From positions 124,001-188,000 of the forward strand of contig NZ_JAAAKZ010000004.1 of assembly GCF_009905605.1 (NCBI RefSeq): a stretch of DNA of 64,000 nucleotides, given 5' to 3'. The translations under genes and the position numbers were made by a program. Shown here in pieces: positions 1 through 8,712 of the stretch (the stretch's first letter is position 1; each line of letters starts with the position of its first letter). Below the pieces are notes generated by a model that saw nothing but the letters and a program-made list of their open reading frames with translations, ran no database searches and was not told the DNA's origin. Source of the DNA: Runella sp. CRIBMP (GTDB lineage: Bacteria; Bacteroidota; Bacteroidia; Cytophagales; Spirosomataceae).

Positions 1-3000
1 AAAACCTCCCAAAAACGTCGAAACAATACCCATTCCCTCAGGGTCCCAGCCTTTTGGATATTTGTTGAGCGAGAAAACATCGGTGGCATTGATGTAAAAA
101 CGGATGTTGTTTGACATGATTTTTCGAGAAATATTCTGGGGAATCGTGTAGCCCAACGTGATGTTTTTTAGACGAAAATACCCCCCGTTAAACAACCAAA
201 AATCGGATAATGCGCGGTTCAGACCTTTGTTTGTTTCGGTAAATCTTGGGTATTTGGCGGCCAAATTTTGATCAGCGGTATTGTTCATACTCCAAGTGCT
301 CCCATCCATATAGACTGGAAATACGCCCCAGTTTTCGGCATTGTAGTCGGTATAAGACAAGAGTGAAGTGTTCTGATAACCAATGCCTTGAAAAGTAACG
401 CCTAAATCAAAACCGTTGTAATCCAACTTGAAGTTGCCGCCATACATCCATTGGGGCAGCGAACTACCGAGCAGCACGCGGTCGTATTCGGGGGAGATTT
501 TCCCGTCGGGTACGCCGTTAGGGCCGCTGATGTCGGTGTATTTCATGTCGCCCACTTTTACGTTGGTATTGAGTTTGGGAGAGTTGTTGACATCTTCTTG
601 GGTTTGGTAAATCCCTTCCGAGCGGTATCCGTACCATTCGTCAAACTGACTGCCTTTTCTTTTGATTCGGTCGCCGATAAACTCCGTACCGCCCAATTCG
701 CCCATAACCGACTGAAATTGAGAGAGATTAAATGAGGCTGAATATCTTAACTTGCCGATATTGTCGGTCCAGCCTAGGTCAAGGTCGATGCCTTTGGTGG
801 TCATCACACCCGTGTTTTGGTTGGGGTTTTCGAAGCCTACAAAAATCGGAATCTGCAATGCCAGCAGCATGTCTTTGGTTTCTTTGTAATACACATCGGC
901 GGTAAGGCGCAGGCGATTTTTTAAGAAATAGGCGTCAAGTCCCAAATCCGTCGATGCCGTTTTTTCCCAAGAAATATCCTGAATGGCATACTGCACTTGG
1001 GCGGCGGTTTGCTGTGCTGTTACGAGATTGTTTTGATAAAATAAGGCATTACTAAAACTCATGATTCCGACCGACGGATAGTTGCCGATGCGCTCATTGC
1101 CAAGCGTTCCCCACGATGCACGAAGTTTGAGGAAAGAAACCAGGTTCTGTCTTTTGAAAAAATCTTCTTCGCTGATCACCCAACCCGCCGAAATCGAAGG
1201 AAACGTACCCCAGCGATAATTAGCGTTGAAGCGCGACGAACCATCGCGACGCACGTTGGCCTGAATCAAATATTTGTCTTTATAGCTATACGTCAGGCGC
1301 CCGAAATAAGAACGGTAGGCCGTTTCAAAAGCCGTTCCGAAATTGTCTCTGAAGGCGGCCGGGCCTTGGTTCAGATAAGGGTAGGTGTCAAAAAGGTACT
1401 GGTCACGAGAAGCGCCCATTGACTCGCCTTTGAAGTAATAATTTTCGTAGCCAGCCAATGCCGTAAAATCATGATTTCCAACGGTTTTGAGGTAGTTGGC
1501 CAAAAGCTGCGTTGTGATGCTGTAATTGGTGGTACGGTTTTCATCCAATCGGGTGGTAAGCCCGCCGCCAATCAGGGATACAACATATTGATTGGGGTCG
1601 TTGGCTGCATAGACATCCACCTTTTTGTTGAATCGTTTTTGGTTATTAAAGTCAAATATCGGTGCGATGATTCCCGATAGCTTCAAGCCTTCAATGGGTT
1701 TGATGTCAAGCGCCAATCGCCCCCCAACTTGATTGTAAGTGTTGCGATCGGTGCCGCCGTATTTAACCTTGGCATACACGTTTTCACCCGCTTTTCCGTC
1801 GGCAATGCGGCCATCGGCCCAGATTGCGGGATAAATAGGCGAAGAAATCCGAGTACGATACAACGGGTCACTGGCCGTAGGGTCTAAGGCATTGGTTCTT
1901 TTGAAGTTAAAATCGACCGTTCCGCCAATCAGTTTATTGATGGTAAAATCATTGTTTGACCGAACAAAAATCCGATTATAGTTTTTGTTGTCGTAAAAAC
2001 CGCCTACTTTCTCATAACGTACTGAGGCATTGGACTTAACAAATTTAGACCCGCCAATGACACTGATACTGTGAGCTTCTCGTGGGGCCATTTTGTTCAG
2101 CGTCAGAGCCATCCAATCCGTATCGGGGTATCTGTCGGGGTCAGAAAGGTGTTTTTGGTTATAATCCGTCAATAAATCTTGGCTAAAAGTAGGAAAGCGG
2201 TTGGCACCGTTGCCAGCATCGTTCCAGCGGAGTTCGTTGACAAGCTCCATATAACGCTGCGAACGCATATAATCGGGCAACTGCGTAGGCGTATCAAATC
2301 CATTTTCGTAACTATACTGAATAGACGCTTGGTCGGTTTTGGCTCTTTTGGTCGTAATCAAAATCACCCCCGAAGCCGCCCGCGAGCCATAGATAGAAGC
2401 CGACGCCGCATCTTTCAGCACCGATAGGTTTTCGATGTCGTTGGGGTTGACTTGATTTACATCGCTCACGGGCACACCATCCACAATCACCAACGGGTCA
2501 GAATTGCCAATGGTGGTCACGCCTCTGATGCGAATCGTTGCGCCTCCCATGGCGCCGTTGGCGCCGTTGCGGGTCACCATTACACCCGACATGGCCCCTT
2601 GGAGGGCTTGGGCTACTTGGGTTTCTTTGCGCTCTTTAAACATCTCGCCATTGATGGTCGACACCGCTCCTGTGAGATCTTTTTTCCGTTGAACGCCGTA
2701 TCCCACGACCACCACTTCTTCGAGGGCTTTGGTGTCTAGTTTTAGAGAGACATTGAGCGTTGTTTGGCTACCGATTTTTATTTCTTGAGAAAGGTAGCCC
2801 ACAAATGAAAAAACCAGTACCTCATTGTTGTCCGATAGCGCCAGTTTGTACTTTCCGACGGCGTCGGTGGTTGTACCGCGTTGGGTGCCTTTGATGAGCA
2901 CGCTGACGCCCGGCAATCCCTGCCCGTTTTCGTCGGTAACAGTTCCGGTCACGATTGATTCGGTCAGTTGATATTCCAACGATTTGGTGGGTAGATCATT

Positions 3001-3387
3001 TTCCCAAAGCCCCGTTGTGGAGGCGTTGTCTTTTCGTAAGACAATGCGATTGCTGACCTGTATGTGTTTGATTTTTAGTGGTTTTAGTAGGCGAGTGAGC
3101 ACGCTCGATAATGGTTCGTTGGTGGCATTGATGCTTACCTGACGGTCGAGTTGTAAGGCTCTCGAATTGAAGGAAAATTTTACCTGTGCCTCCTTTTCGA
3201 GTTGGAGCAATACTTTTTCCAAAGCTATATCCGAAACATTCACACTTACCTTTCGGTCAAGCATACTTTGACCCTTTACTGGGGTGGCCATTGCAATGCT
3301 CGAAAACACGATGGCCAAGGTGAGTTGTAGGAGTGACGTTTGCACAATTCGATATAGTAATCGTTTGTTGGTCAATGTTTTTTTCAT
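1..3387 (-). CDS. SusC/RagA-family TonB-dependent receptor with STN domain (3' end off the window)
   Basis: Outer-membrane receptor that would import an oligosaccharide or other nutrient with a SusD-type lipoprotein, powered by TonB. The frame is open from the ATG at 3387 to the window edge, about 1,129 codons. A signal region is followed by an STN (secretin/TonB short N-terminal) domain at about residues 45-115, a carboxypeptidase-regulatory-like domain at about 147-220 (GTVTDENGQGLPGVSVLIKG), a plug at about 235-350 with the usual VIVDGVPV and SVLKDAASASIYGSRA motifs, then a beta barrel. The last visible residues (KYPKGWDPEGMG) lie near the normal C terminus, so only a few tens of residues should be missing. 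It sits downstream of a FecR and an ECF sigma gene, so substrate-induced trans-envelope signalling is expected. A susD is expected just outside the window. Confidence 0.93.
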   Translation of the reverse strand, partial: MKKTLTNKRLLYRIVQTSLLQLTLAIVFSSIAMATPVKGQSMLDRKVSVNVSDIALEKVLLQLEKEAQVKFSFNSRALQLDRQVSINATNEPLSSVLTRLLKPLKIKHIQVSNRIVLRKDNASTTGLWENDLPTKSLEYQLTESIVTGTVTDENGQGLPGVSVLIKGTQRGTTTDAVGKYKLALSDNNEVLVFSFVGYLSQEIKIGSQTTLNVSLKLDTKALEEVVVVGYGVQRKKDLTGAVSTINGEMFKERKETQVAQALQGAMSGVMVTRNGANGAMGGATIRIRGVTTIGNSDPLVIVDGVPVSDVNQVNPNDIENLSVLKDAASASIYGSRAASGVILITTKRAKTDQASIQYSYENGFDTPTQLPDYMRSQRYMELVNELRWNDAGNGANRFPTFSQDLLTDYNQKHLSDPDRYPDTDWMALTLNKMAPREAHSISVIGGSKFVKSNASVRYEKVGGFYDNKNYNRIFVRSNNDFTINKLIGGTVDFNFKRTNALDPTASDPLYRTRISSPIYPAIWADGRIADGKAGENVYAKVKYGGTDRNTYNQVGGRLALDIKPIEGLKLSGIIAPIFDFNNQKRFNKKVDVYAANDPNQYVVSLIGGGLTTRLDENRTTNYSITTQLLANYLKTVGNHDFTALAGYENYYFKGESMGASRDQYLFDTYPYLNQGPAAFRDNFGTAFETAYRSYFGRLTYSYKDKYLIQANVRRDGSSRFNANYRWGTFPSISAGWVISEEDFFKRQNLVSFLKLRASWGTLGNERIGNYPSVGIMSFSNALFYQNNLVTAQQTAAQVQYAIQDISWEKTASTDLGLDAYFLKNRLRLTADVYYKETKDMLLALQIPIFVGFENPNQNTGVMTTKGIDLDLGWTDNIGKLRYSASFNLSQFQSVMGELGGTEFIGDRIKRKGSQFDEWYGYRSEGIYQTQEDVNNSPKLNTNVKVGDMKYTDISGPNGVPDGKISPEYDRVLLGSSLPQWMYGGNFKLDYNGFDLGVTFQGIGYQNTSLLSYTDYNAENWGVFPVYMDGSTWSMNNTADQNLAAKYPRFTETNKGLNRALSDFWLFNGGYFRLKNITLGYTIPQNISRKIMSNNIRFYINATDVFSLNKYPKGWDPEGMGIVSTFLGGF

Positions 3388-3436
3388 ACTTTTGACTTGT
3401 TTTTAGTTAATACTTTTTACGGAGGTATTGGCAAAA

Positions 3437-3488
3437 TCCTCCCCGTGCCCTTAGCAGAGGGCATGTCAACGGAACACGTTAGGGGAAG
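3437..3488 (-). promoter_or_regulatory. hairpin in susC leader, possible attenuator
   Basis: Read on the minus strand toward susC, an inner stem (3446-3451 with 3458-3463) lies inside an outer stem (3438-3444 with 3482-3488) that is followed by a short T-rich stretch. It could terminate part of the fecR read-through before susC. The structure is seen; its function is inferred. Confidence 0.3.
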
Positions 3489-3494
3489 CATCGG

Positions 3495-3529
3495 GCGTCG
3501 AAAATGTAGCAGCATTTCGACGCTTTTTT
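3495..3529 (+). terminator. terminator-like hairpin on the strand opposite fecR-susC
   Basis: Stem 3495-3506 pairs with 3513-3523 (11 bp with one bulged A) and is followed by six T on the plus strand. No plus-strand gene precedes it; the genes on both sides are minus. It would suit the end of an RNA antisense to the susC leader. A structure of the same type lies at 19086-19124 in the second sigma/FecR/SusC locus. Confidence 0.45.
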
Positions 3530-3576
3530 GTGGGTAAGCAGGGGTATTGTTAGGTCATAGGCAGCAAATGTCGGGG

Positions 3577-4680
3577 TTAGTTACATCCTTCTGATAAAAT
3601 AGTGATTCGGTTGCCGTTCATTTCATAACGGGTCGTGTTGCCCAAACTCTCGCAAATAATCTTGAGTTTTTCGGGCAGGGGTTGGTCGCTGAGGGAAGTC
3701 GTAAGATAGCAGTCTTTCAATTTCTCCTGCGGATAGTCAATCTCCACCAAATACGCCTGCTCAATGGTTTTTAGGATTTGGGCCACGGGAACATCCGAAA
3801 ATTCAAAACTCAGTTGTTCGATGGCAGTAATGGATTGTGCATCAGGCTTTTCGCGGGTTAAATCCGTTATTTTCTCGAAAATAAGTGTTTTGCGGGTAAA
3901 CCGGACTCCCTGATTGGGTAATAATTGTACCGTTTCGTTATTCAACTGCGAGATGGCTTGGTTTGAGCTTACGTTTACTTTTCCCGTCCGTACTACTATT
4001 TCCACGTCGGGTTGGTCAGTGTAAGCTTTCACGCGAAAACTAGTCCCGATAACCTTGGTGACAATCTCGTTGGCAAAAACGAAAAAGGGTTTCTTCGGAT
4101 TTTTGCTGATTTCAAAAAAGCCTTCGCCCGACAAATACACTTTACGTTCGTCGCCTTCAAAGCTTTTTGGATAGCTGAGCTTACTTTTGGGCTGAAGCAG
4201 CACCGAGCTGCCGTCAGAAAGGGTAATCAACTGTGGTTTATGGGTGTTGTTGGCCTGTTCAATCAGTCCTTGGGTATCTTGGTTGATGAGTTCGGTGTAA
4301 GTAAGTGTATCCTGCGTCAATGTTTGGCGCTTAAACAACCATCCCAACGCAAGTCCTAGCACCAAAACCGCCGCAATACTGCGCCACCCAGTACGACGCC
4401 AAAGCGGAATCGAAGGCACAGCAGTTCCCTTTTCAATGGATTTTATTTTGTCACGGGATGCCTGCAACGCAGCGGCAACTTCGGACGAAGAAAGAGTTGG
4501 CTCAGGCACTCGGGTGGCCAATACCCACAATCGAGCTTCGGCCACAAGTTTGGCCCGTTGGGGGTTTTCTACCGTCCATTCTTCCCAATGTTCACGTTCT
4601 TTTCCTTCCCGAACCCATTTTTGGAACGATTCATCGGCCAAAAAATCTTCAATTTTATTATAATGGTTGCGCTTCTGCAT
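3577..4680 (-). CDS. FecR-family anti-sigma factor
   Basis: Inner-membrane anti-sigma/sigma regulator of 367 residues that would hold the adjacent ECF sigma factor until the SusC receptor signals. A cytoplasmic N-terminal region (about 1-95) is followed by one membrane segment at about 101-117, a periplasmic FecR domain at about 145-245 (LSGEGFFEIS and VIGTSFRVKAY are typical), and a C-terminal DUF4974-type region at about 285-365. It lies between the ECF sigma gene (ends at 4759) and the SusC gene (starts at 3387), the standard order in Bacteroidota. The gap to susC holds two hairpins, so expression of susC may be separated from that of the regulators. Identification rests on architecture and motifs. 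Confidence 0.92.
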   Translation of the reverse strand: MQKRNHYNKIEDFLADESFQKWVREGKEREHWEEWTVENPQRAKLVAEARLWVLATRVPEPTLSSSEVAAALQASRDKIKSIEKGTAVPSIPLWRRTGWRSIAAVLVLGLALGWLFKRQTLTQDTLTYTELINQDTQGLIEQANNTHKPQLITLSDGSSVLLQPKSKLSYPKSFEGDERKVYLSGEGFFEISKNPKKPFFVFANEIVTKVIGTSFRVKAYTDQPDVEIVVRTGKVNVSSNQAISQLNNETVQLLPNQGVRFTRKTLIFEKITDLTREKPDAQSITAIEQLSFEFSDVPVAQILKTIEQAYLVEIDYPQEKLKDCYLTTSLSDQPLPEKLKIICESLGNTTRYEMNGNRITILSEGCN

Positions 4681-4758
4681 CTGAAAAAGAGTTTCAAATG
4701 CAGAGAGGACAGGCTTTGGGGCCGATACTCACTAACGTGGTACTTTTTTTTGAAAAAT

Positions 4759-5352
4759 TTAAAGTATTCTCGAAAATAGCACAAAAAGGAGGGTTAAATC
4801 ACCTTTCCATTCTTTGCGGAGGTGTTGGATACAACGATGCAGAAGATTGGAAACCGACTGGTGATTGATGTCGAGCATCTCACCGATTTGTTCAATTGTT
4901 AGTCCTTGATGATAACGCAGATAGAGCGCTTCTTTTTGCCGAGGAGGCAAGGCGTTTATCAGGCGGTTGAGTTGCGAAACCTGGGCCGAGGTTTCTTCGT
5001 CGGCAATGAGCTGGTCTTCGATGGAAAAATCCAACGAAAATTGTACAGCATCCAAGGGCGCGGTTTGTCTAAAAATAGTATCACGCTCGTGCAAACGCGC
5101 TATGCGCTTCCTGACGCTTGAGAGGAGGTAGGCTTTGACTACTACGTTGTCGCTCAGAGTGTTGCGATAAAGCCAAAGGTTTACAAACACATCCTGAACG
5201 CAATCCTGCACCCGTTCGGGGTAAGAACTCAACGAATTTCCGTAGTTGATTAATGAACGATAGTACCGCTCAAACAAAGCAGAGAAAGCCAATTCATCGC
5301 CCATTTTGAGGCGCTGCCAGAGGGTTTCATCATTGAGTGAGGAGTTTACCAC
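4759..5352 (-). CDS. RNA polymerase sigma factor, ECF subfamily
   Basis: A 197-residue sigma factor expected to direct RNA polymerase to the neighbouring susC locus. Region 2 is visible at about residues 23-90 (FSALFERYYRSLINYG, then VQDVFVNLW) and region 4 at about 130-185 (LPPRQKEALYLRYHQGLTIE, then a helix-turn-helix ending in SVSNLLHR). The reading begins with GTG at 5352; no upstream ATG exists in frame, and the next ATG (residue 17) would cut into region 2, so GTG is preferred. The FecR gene follows 78 bases downstream. The 279-base gap to the divergent fibre gene at 5632 is AT-rich and should hold promoters for both directions. Confidence 0.9.
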   Translation of the reverse strand: MVNSSLNDETLWQRLKMGDELAFSALFERYYRSLINYGNSLSSYPERVQDCVQDVFVNLWLYRNTLSDNVVVKAYLLSSVRKRIARLHERDTIFRQTAPLDAVQFSLDFSIEDQLIADEETSAQVSQLNRLINALPPRQKEALYLRYHQGLTIEQIGEMLDINHQSVSNLLHRCIQHLRKEWKGDLTLLFVLFSRIL

Positions 5353-5631
5353 AACAAATACGGTTGAATTTTAAATAAAATTCAACAAAAGTAGGAATAA
5401 ATAAAACTTTATGAAGATTTGGTGCTTAAATTCAAGATATACATGCGCTTCAAAAATTAGACATATTTCTAGGAATGGCTTACAAGTCAGCGCATTGGGT
5501 ATTATTTTGCCGTTGAATAATAATTTACAAAAAAGTAGAAAACAGCGGCGCCTCTAAACGCATTGCCATTTATATTAGCCTTAGAATGTATTTATGTGAC
5601 TTTCGTTTTTTACCCTAAACTTTACTTGTTC

Positions 5632-7131
5632 ATGAGAAAAACACTCATTTTAACCTATTTTATTACGTTTTCAATACTTTTTACGGCCTTAGGGCAGTAT
5701 ACCAGTATCTTGCCGGGCATCATTTTGCCGCAAATGACCACTGCTCAGCGCACGGCTCTTGTATCTCCACAAAACGGCATGTTGGTCTACGATACCAACA
5801 CCCAAAGTTACTGGTATAGGCAAGGGGGAACATGGGTAAGCCTCGCGGTAGGCGGAGGGGTAAGTAATTATTGGCAGTTGGCGGGCGCTGGCGGCAACGA
5901 AATTCAGAATGTGAATACGGGTGGGTTTTGGTCGGCCAATCCTATGGGGCTGACCAGCTCAAGTACTAACACCACCCATCCCCCCACTGCGCCCGTGAGC
6001 GGCGCGGGCACGCGGTTGATGTGGATTCCTTCCCGCTCGGCTTTTCGGGTAGGGACAGTAGAATCAGAGGGAAGTAATTTTTGGGATGCCGCGAATATAG
6101 GGTTGTTTTCATTCGCCTCTGGGTACAATACGTCTGCTACTGGAAGCTATTCTACGGCTATGGGAGCAACTACCACCGCCAGCGGTTTTGGTTCTACGGC
6201 CATGGGTGTTCTAAGTACCGCCAATAGCAATTATGCCACTGCTATAGGAAATTTTACCCTAGCTAGTGGTAATTCGGCTACCGCCATGGGAAATAATGCC
6301 ATTGCTAGCGGTAATTCATCTACCGCCATGGGAATTTCTACTACCGCTAGTGGTAGCTTTTCTACTGCCATAGGAAATACTACTACCGCTAACGCCAGTA
6401 GTGCCATTGCCATAGGAACGAGTGTTGTGGCCAGTGGCGTGGGTTCTACGGCCATGGGTAGTAGGGTAAACACTAATGGGAAAAACGGGGCTTTTGCCAT
6501 CGGCGATGCCGATCCATTTCAGCAAGGAGAAACCATTGTAGGCTCTCTCAATCAATTTGTGGCTCGGTTTGCCAATGGTTATTACTTCATGACCTGCGGC
6601 AATACAGGCAACGGTAATCCCTCCAACAATATTCGAACGGGTATGATAGCCGGCCCAGGAGCCAATGCTTGGTCAGCAATCTCGGATTCAACCAAAAAAG
6701 AAAAACATTTGCCCATAGATGGTGAAGGGCTACTGCACAAAATCGCCCAATTCAAACTCACAACATGGAACTACAAAGGCCAAGACCCCAAAGCCTTCCG
6801 TCACTACGGCCCCATGGCGCAGGATTTTTACGCTGCTTTCGGCCATGATGGCTTCGGTACTATTGGTTGTGATACACTTATCAACCAAGCCGATTTTGAC
6901 GGTATCAACTTTACGGCTATTCAGGCATTGGTTAAAAGAACCAACGAGTTGAGGCTAAAGAGCGCTGAGCTGATGACGATGAATGGAGATTTGAAAAGCA
7001 GCAATGACGAATTACGTTTAAAAAATGAAGCTTTGGAGGAGCGATTGGCCAAGATGGAACAGGAATGGGCCGCATTGAGGCAAATGTTGGAGAATAAAAC
7101 CACGGCAAACACTATTATAGTGGAAAGATAG
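5632..7131 (+). CDS. secreted fibre/adhesin-like protein with YadA-head-like repeats and S74-type chaperone tail
   Basis: A 499-residue exported protein. The ATG at 5632 gives a clean signal peptide ending in TALGQ; an upstream TTG would add 23 residues with no signal character, so it is not used. After a conserved N-terminal module (residues about 20-160) comes a run of about 14-residue repeats of the form (S/T)TAMGxxTxASG, as in trimeric YadA-type heads. The C terminus matches S74 intramolecular chaperone domains (SDSTKKEKHLPIDGEGLLHK, then HYGPMAQDFYAAFG) followed by a coiled coil. In phage tail spikes such domains help trimer folding and cleave themselves off. The gene is a close paralogue of the next one, 81 bases downstream. 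Its surface role is inferred. Confidence 0.82.
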   Translation: MRKTLILTYFITFSILFTALGQYTSILPGIILPQMTTAQRTALVSPQNGMLVYDTNTQSYWYRQGGTWVSLAVGGGVSNYWQLAGAGGNEIQNVNTGGFWSANPMGLTSSSTNTTHPPTAPVSGAGTRLMWIPSRSAFRVGTVESEGSNFWDAANIGLFSFASGYNTSATGSYSTAMGATTTASGFGSTAMGVLSTANSNYATAIGNFTLASGNSATAMGNNAIASGNSSTAMGISTTASGSFSTAIGNTTTANASSAIAIGTSVVASGVGSTAMGSRVNTNGKNGAFAIGDADPFQQGETIVGSLNQFVARFANGYYFMTCGNTGNGNPSNNIRTGMIAGPGANAWSAISDSTKKEKHLPIDGEGLLHKIAQFKLTTWNYKGQDPKAFRHYGPMAQDFYAAFGHDGFGTIGCDTLINQADFDGINFTAIQALVKRTNELRLKSAELMTMNGDLKSSNDELRLKNEALEERLAKMEQEWAALRQMLENKTTANTIIVER

Positions 7132-7212
7132 CTCAATACAGTCATAAATGATTGATTTGGAGGTACTTTTGTTCGGTAGTGAAGCTCACATTATCCATTA
7201 TCTCCTATTCTC

Positions 7213-8634
7213 ATGAAAAAACTATTCATTTTTGCTTGCCTCATTACCTTTACCTCCCTCTTGACCGCCTTGGGGCAGTCCACCACCATCTTGCCGGGTA
7301 TTATTTTGCCGCAAATGACCACTGCCCAGCGCACAGCTCTTGCTTCGCCACAAAACGGCATGTTGGTCTTCGATACCAACACCCAAAGTTACTGGTTTAG
7401 GCAAGGGGGAACTTGGGTAAGCCTCTCGGTAGGAGGGGGTGTAAGCAATTATTGGCAATTGGCAGGTGCAGGCGGCAACGAAATTCAGAATGTCAATACA
7501 GGAGGTTTTTGGTCGGCCAATCCTACTGGGCTGACGAATGTTTCCGATAATACCACCAATCCCCCCACCGCCCCCGTAAGCGGCGCGGGCACGCGGTTGA
7601 TGTGGATTCCCTCCCGCTCGGCTTTTCGGGCAGGGACAGTGGCGTTAGATAGGAGTAGTGATTGGGATGCCGCGAATATAGGGCTGTTTTCATTCGCAAC
7701 AGGGTACAACACCCGCGCTGTCGGAAGCTATTCTACGGCTATGGGTCATTTTACCATTGCCAGTGGCAATTATGCCACGGCTCTGGGCGCAGGTACCACT
7801 GCTAGTGGCAGTTACGCTGCGGCCATAGGAATAGGTGCCCGGGCCACTGGTAGTTCTTCTGTAGCTTTGGGATTTAGTACACTCGCCAGTGGTCAATATT
7901 CTACGGCAATGGGAGATATTACCGTCGCCAGTGGTATTACATCAACCGCAATGGGATTTAATACTGTCGCCAGTGGCAATTACTCTACGGCCATGGGGTA
8001 TAGGGTAAACACCAATGGGAAAAACGGCTCTTTTGTCATTGGCGATTACGACCCCTACCTTCAAGGAGAGACGATTGTAGGATCTCCCAATCAATTTGTA
8101 GCTCGCTTTGCCAATGGCTATTGGCTGATGACCTGCGGTGACACAGGCAACGGTAATCCCTCTAATAATGTACGTACGGGCATTGTAGCCGGGCCTGGGG
8201 CCAATGCGTGGTCGGCTATCTCGGATTCTGCCAAAAAAGAAAAACTCCTGCCCATAGATGGCGAAGGGCTACTGCATAAAATTGCAAAATTCAGACTTGC
8301 CACTTGGAACTATAAAGGTCAAGACCCCAAAGTTTTCCGTCACTACGGCCCCATGGCGCAGGATTTTTACGCGGCTTTCGGCAAAGATGGCTTCGGTACT
8401 ATCGGCTGCGATACGCTCATCAACCAAGCCGATTTCGATGGCATCAACTTTGCGGCCATTCAGTCATTGGTCAAAAGAACAAATGAGTTGAGAAGTACCA
8501 ATGACGAATTGCGCATGAAAAATGAAGCCTTGGAAAACCGATTGGCCAAAATGGAAAAAGAGTGGGAAGAATTGAGGCAGATGCTGGTGAGTAAGACTAT
8601 AGAAAACAATATTACAACCGAAACCAAAGATTAA
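7213..8634 (+). CDS. secreted fibre/adhesin-like protein, tandem paralogue of the gene at 5632
   Basis: A 473-residue paralogue of the preceding gene, with a signal peptide (start ATG 7213, ending TALGQ), near-identical N-terminal module (TILPGIILPQMTTAQRTAL), YadA-head-like repeats (STAMGHFTIASGNYATALG) and the same S74-type tail (SDSAKKEKLLPIDGEGLLHK, HYGPMAQDFYAAFG) plus a terminal coiled coil. The N- and C-terminal parts are very alike between the two genes, while the repeat block differs in sequence and number, as expected if repeats are gained, lost or exchanged. The two are probably co-transcribed. Possible roles are adhesion, surface layer building or a contractile-injection/tail-fibre-like tip; the sequence does not decide. 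Confidence 0.82.
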   Translation: MKKLFIFACLITFTSLLTALGQSTTILPGIILPQMTTAQRTALASPQNGMLVFDTNTQSYWFRQGGTWVSLSVGGGVSNYWQLAGAGGNEIQNVNTGGFWSANPTGLTNVSDNTTNPPTAPVSGAGTRLMWIPSRSAFRAGTVALDRSSDWDAANIGLFSFATGYNTRAVGSYSTAMGHFTIASGNYATALGAGTTASGSYAAAIGIGARATGSSSVALGFSTLASGQYSTAMGDITVASGITSTAMGFNTVASGNYSTAMGYRVNTNGKNGSFVIGDYDPYLQGETIVGSPNQFVARFANGYWLMTCGDTGNGNPSNNVRTGIVAGPGANAWSAISDSAKKEKLLPIDGEGLLHKIAKFRLATWNYKGQDPKVFRHYGPMAQDFYAAFGKDGFGTIGCDTLINQADFDGINFAAIQSLVKRTNELRSTNDELRMKNEALENRLAKMEKEWEELRQMLVSKTIENNITTETKD

Positions 8635-8682
8635 AATATCACTCACCCTATGCCCCTTGAAAGGGCGATTGTATCAATAATT

Positions 8683-8712
8683 AGGGGTTTAATAAATAAT
8701 AACCCGTTTATT
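8683..8712 (+). terminator. weak hairpin at the end of the fibre gene pair
   Basis: A short stem (GGGTT with AACCC) is followed by a T-rich run (gtttattttt) at the convergent junction between the fibre genes and the GH42-like gene. It is the best candidate terminator there but is weak. Confidence 0.28.

Noticed and set aside
6120-6480. CRISPR-like regular repeats
   Set aside because: They are codons for YadA-type head repeats within an intact frame, with variable bases and no spacer structure.
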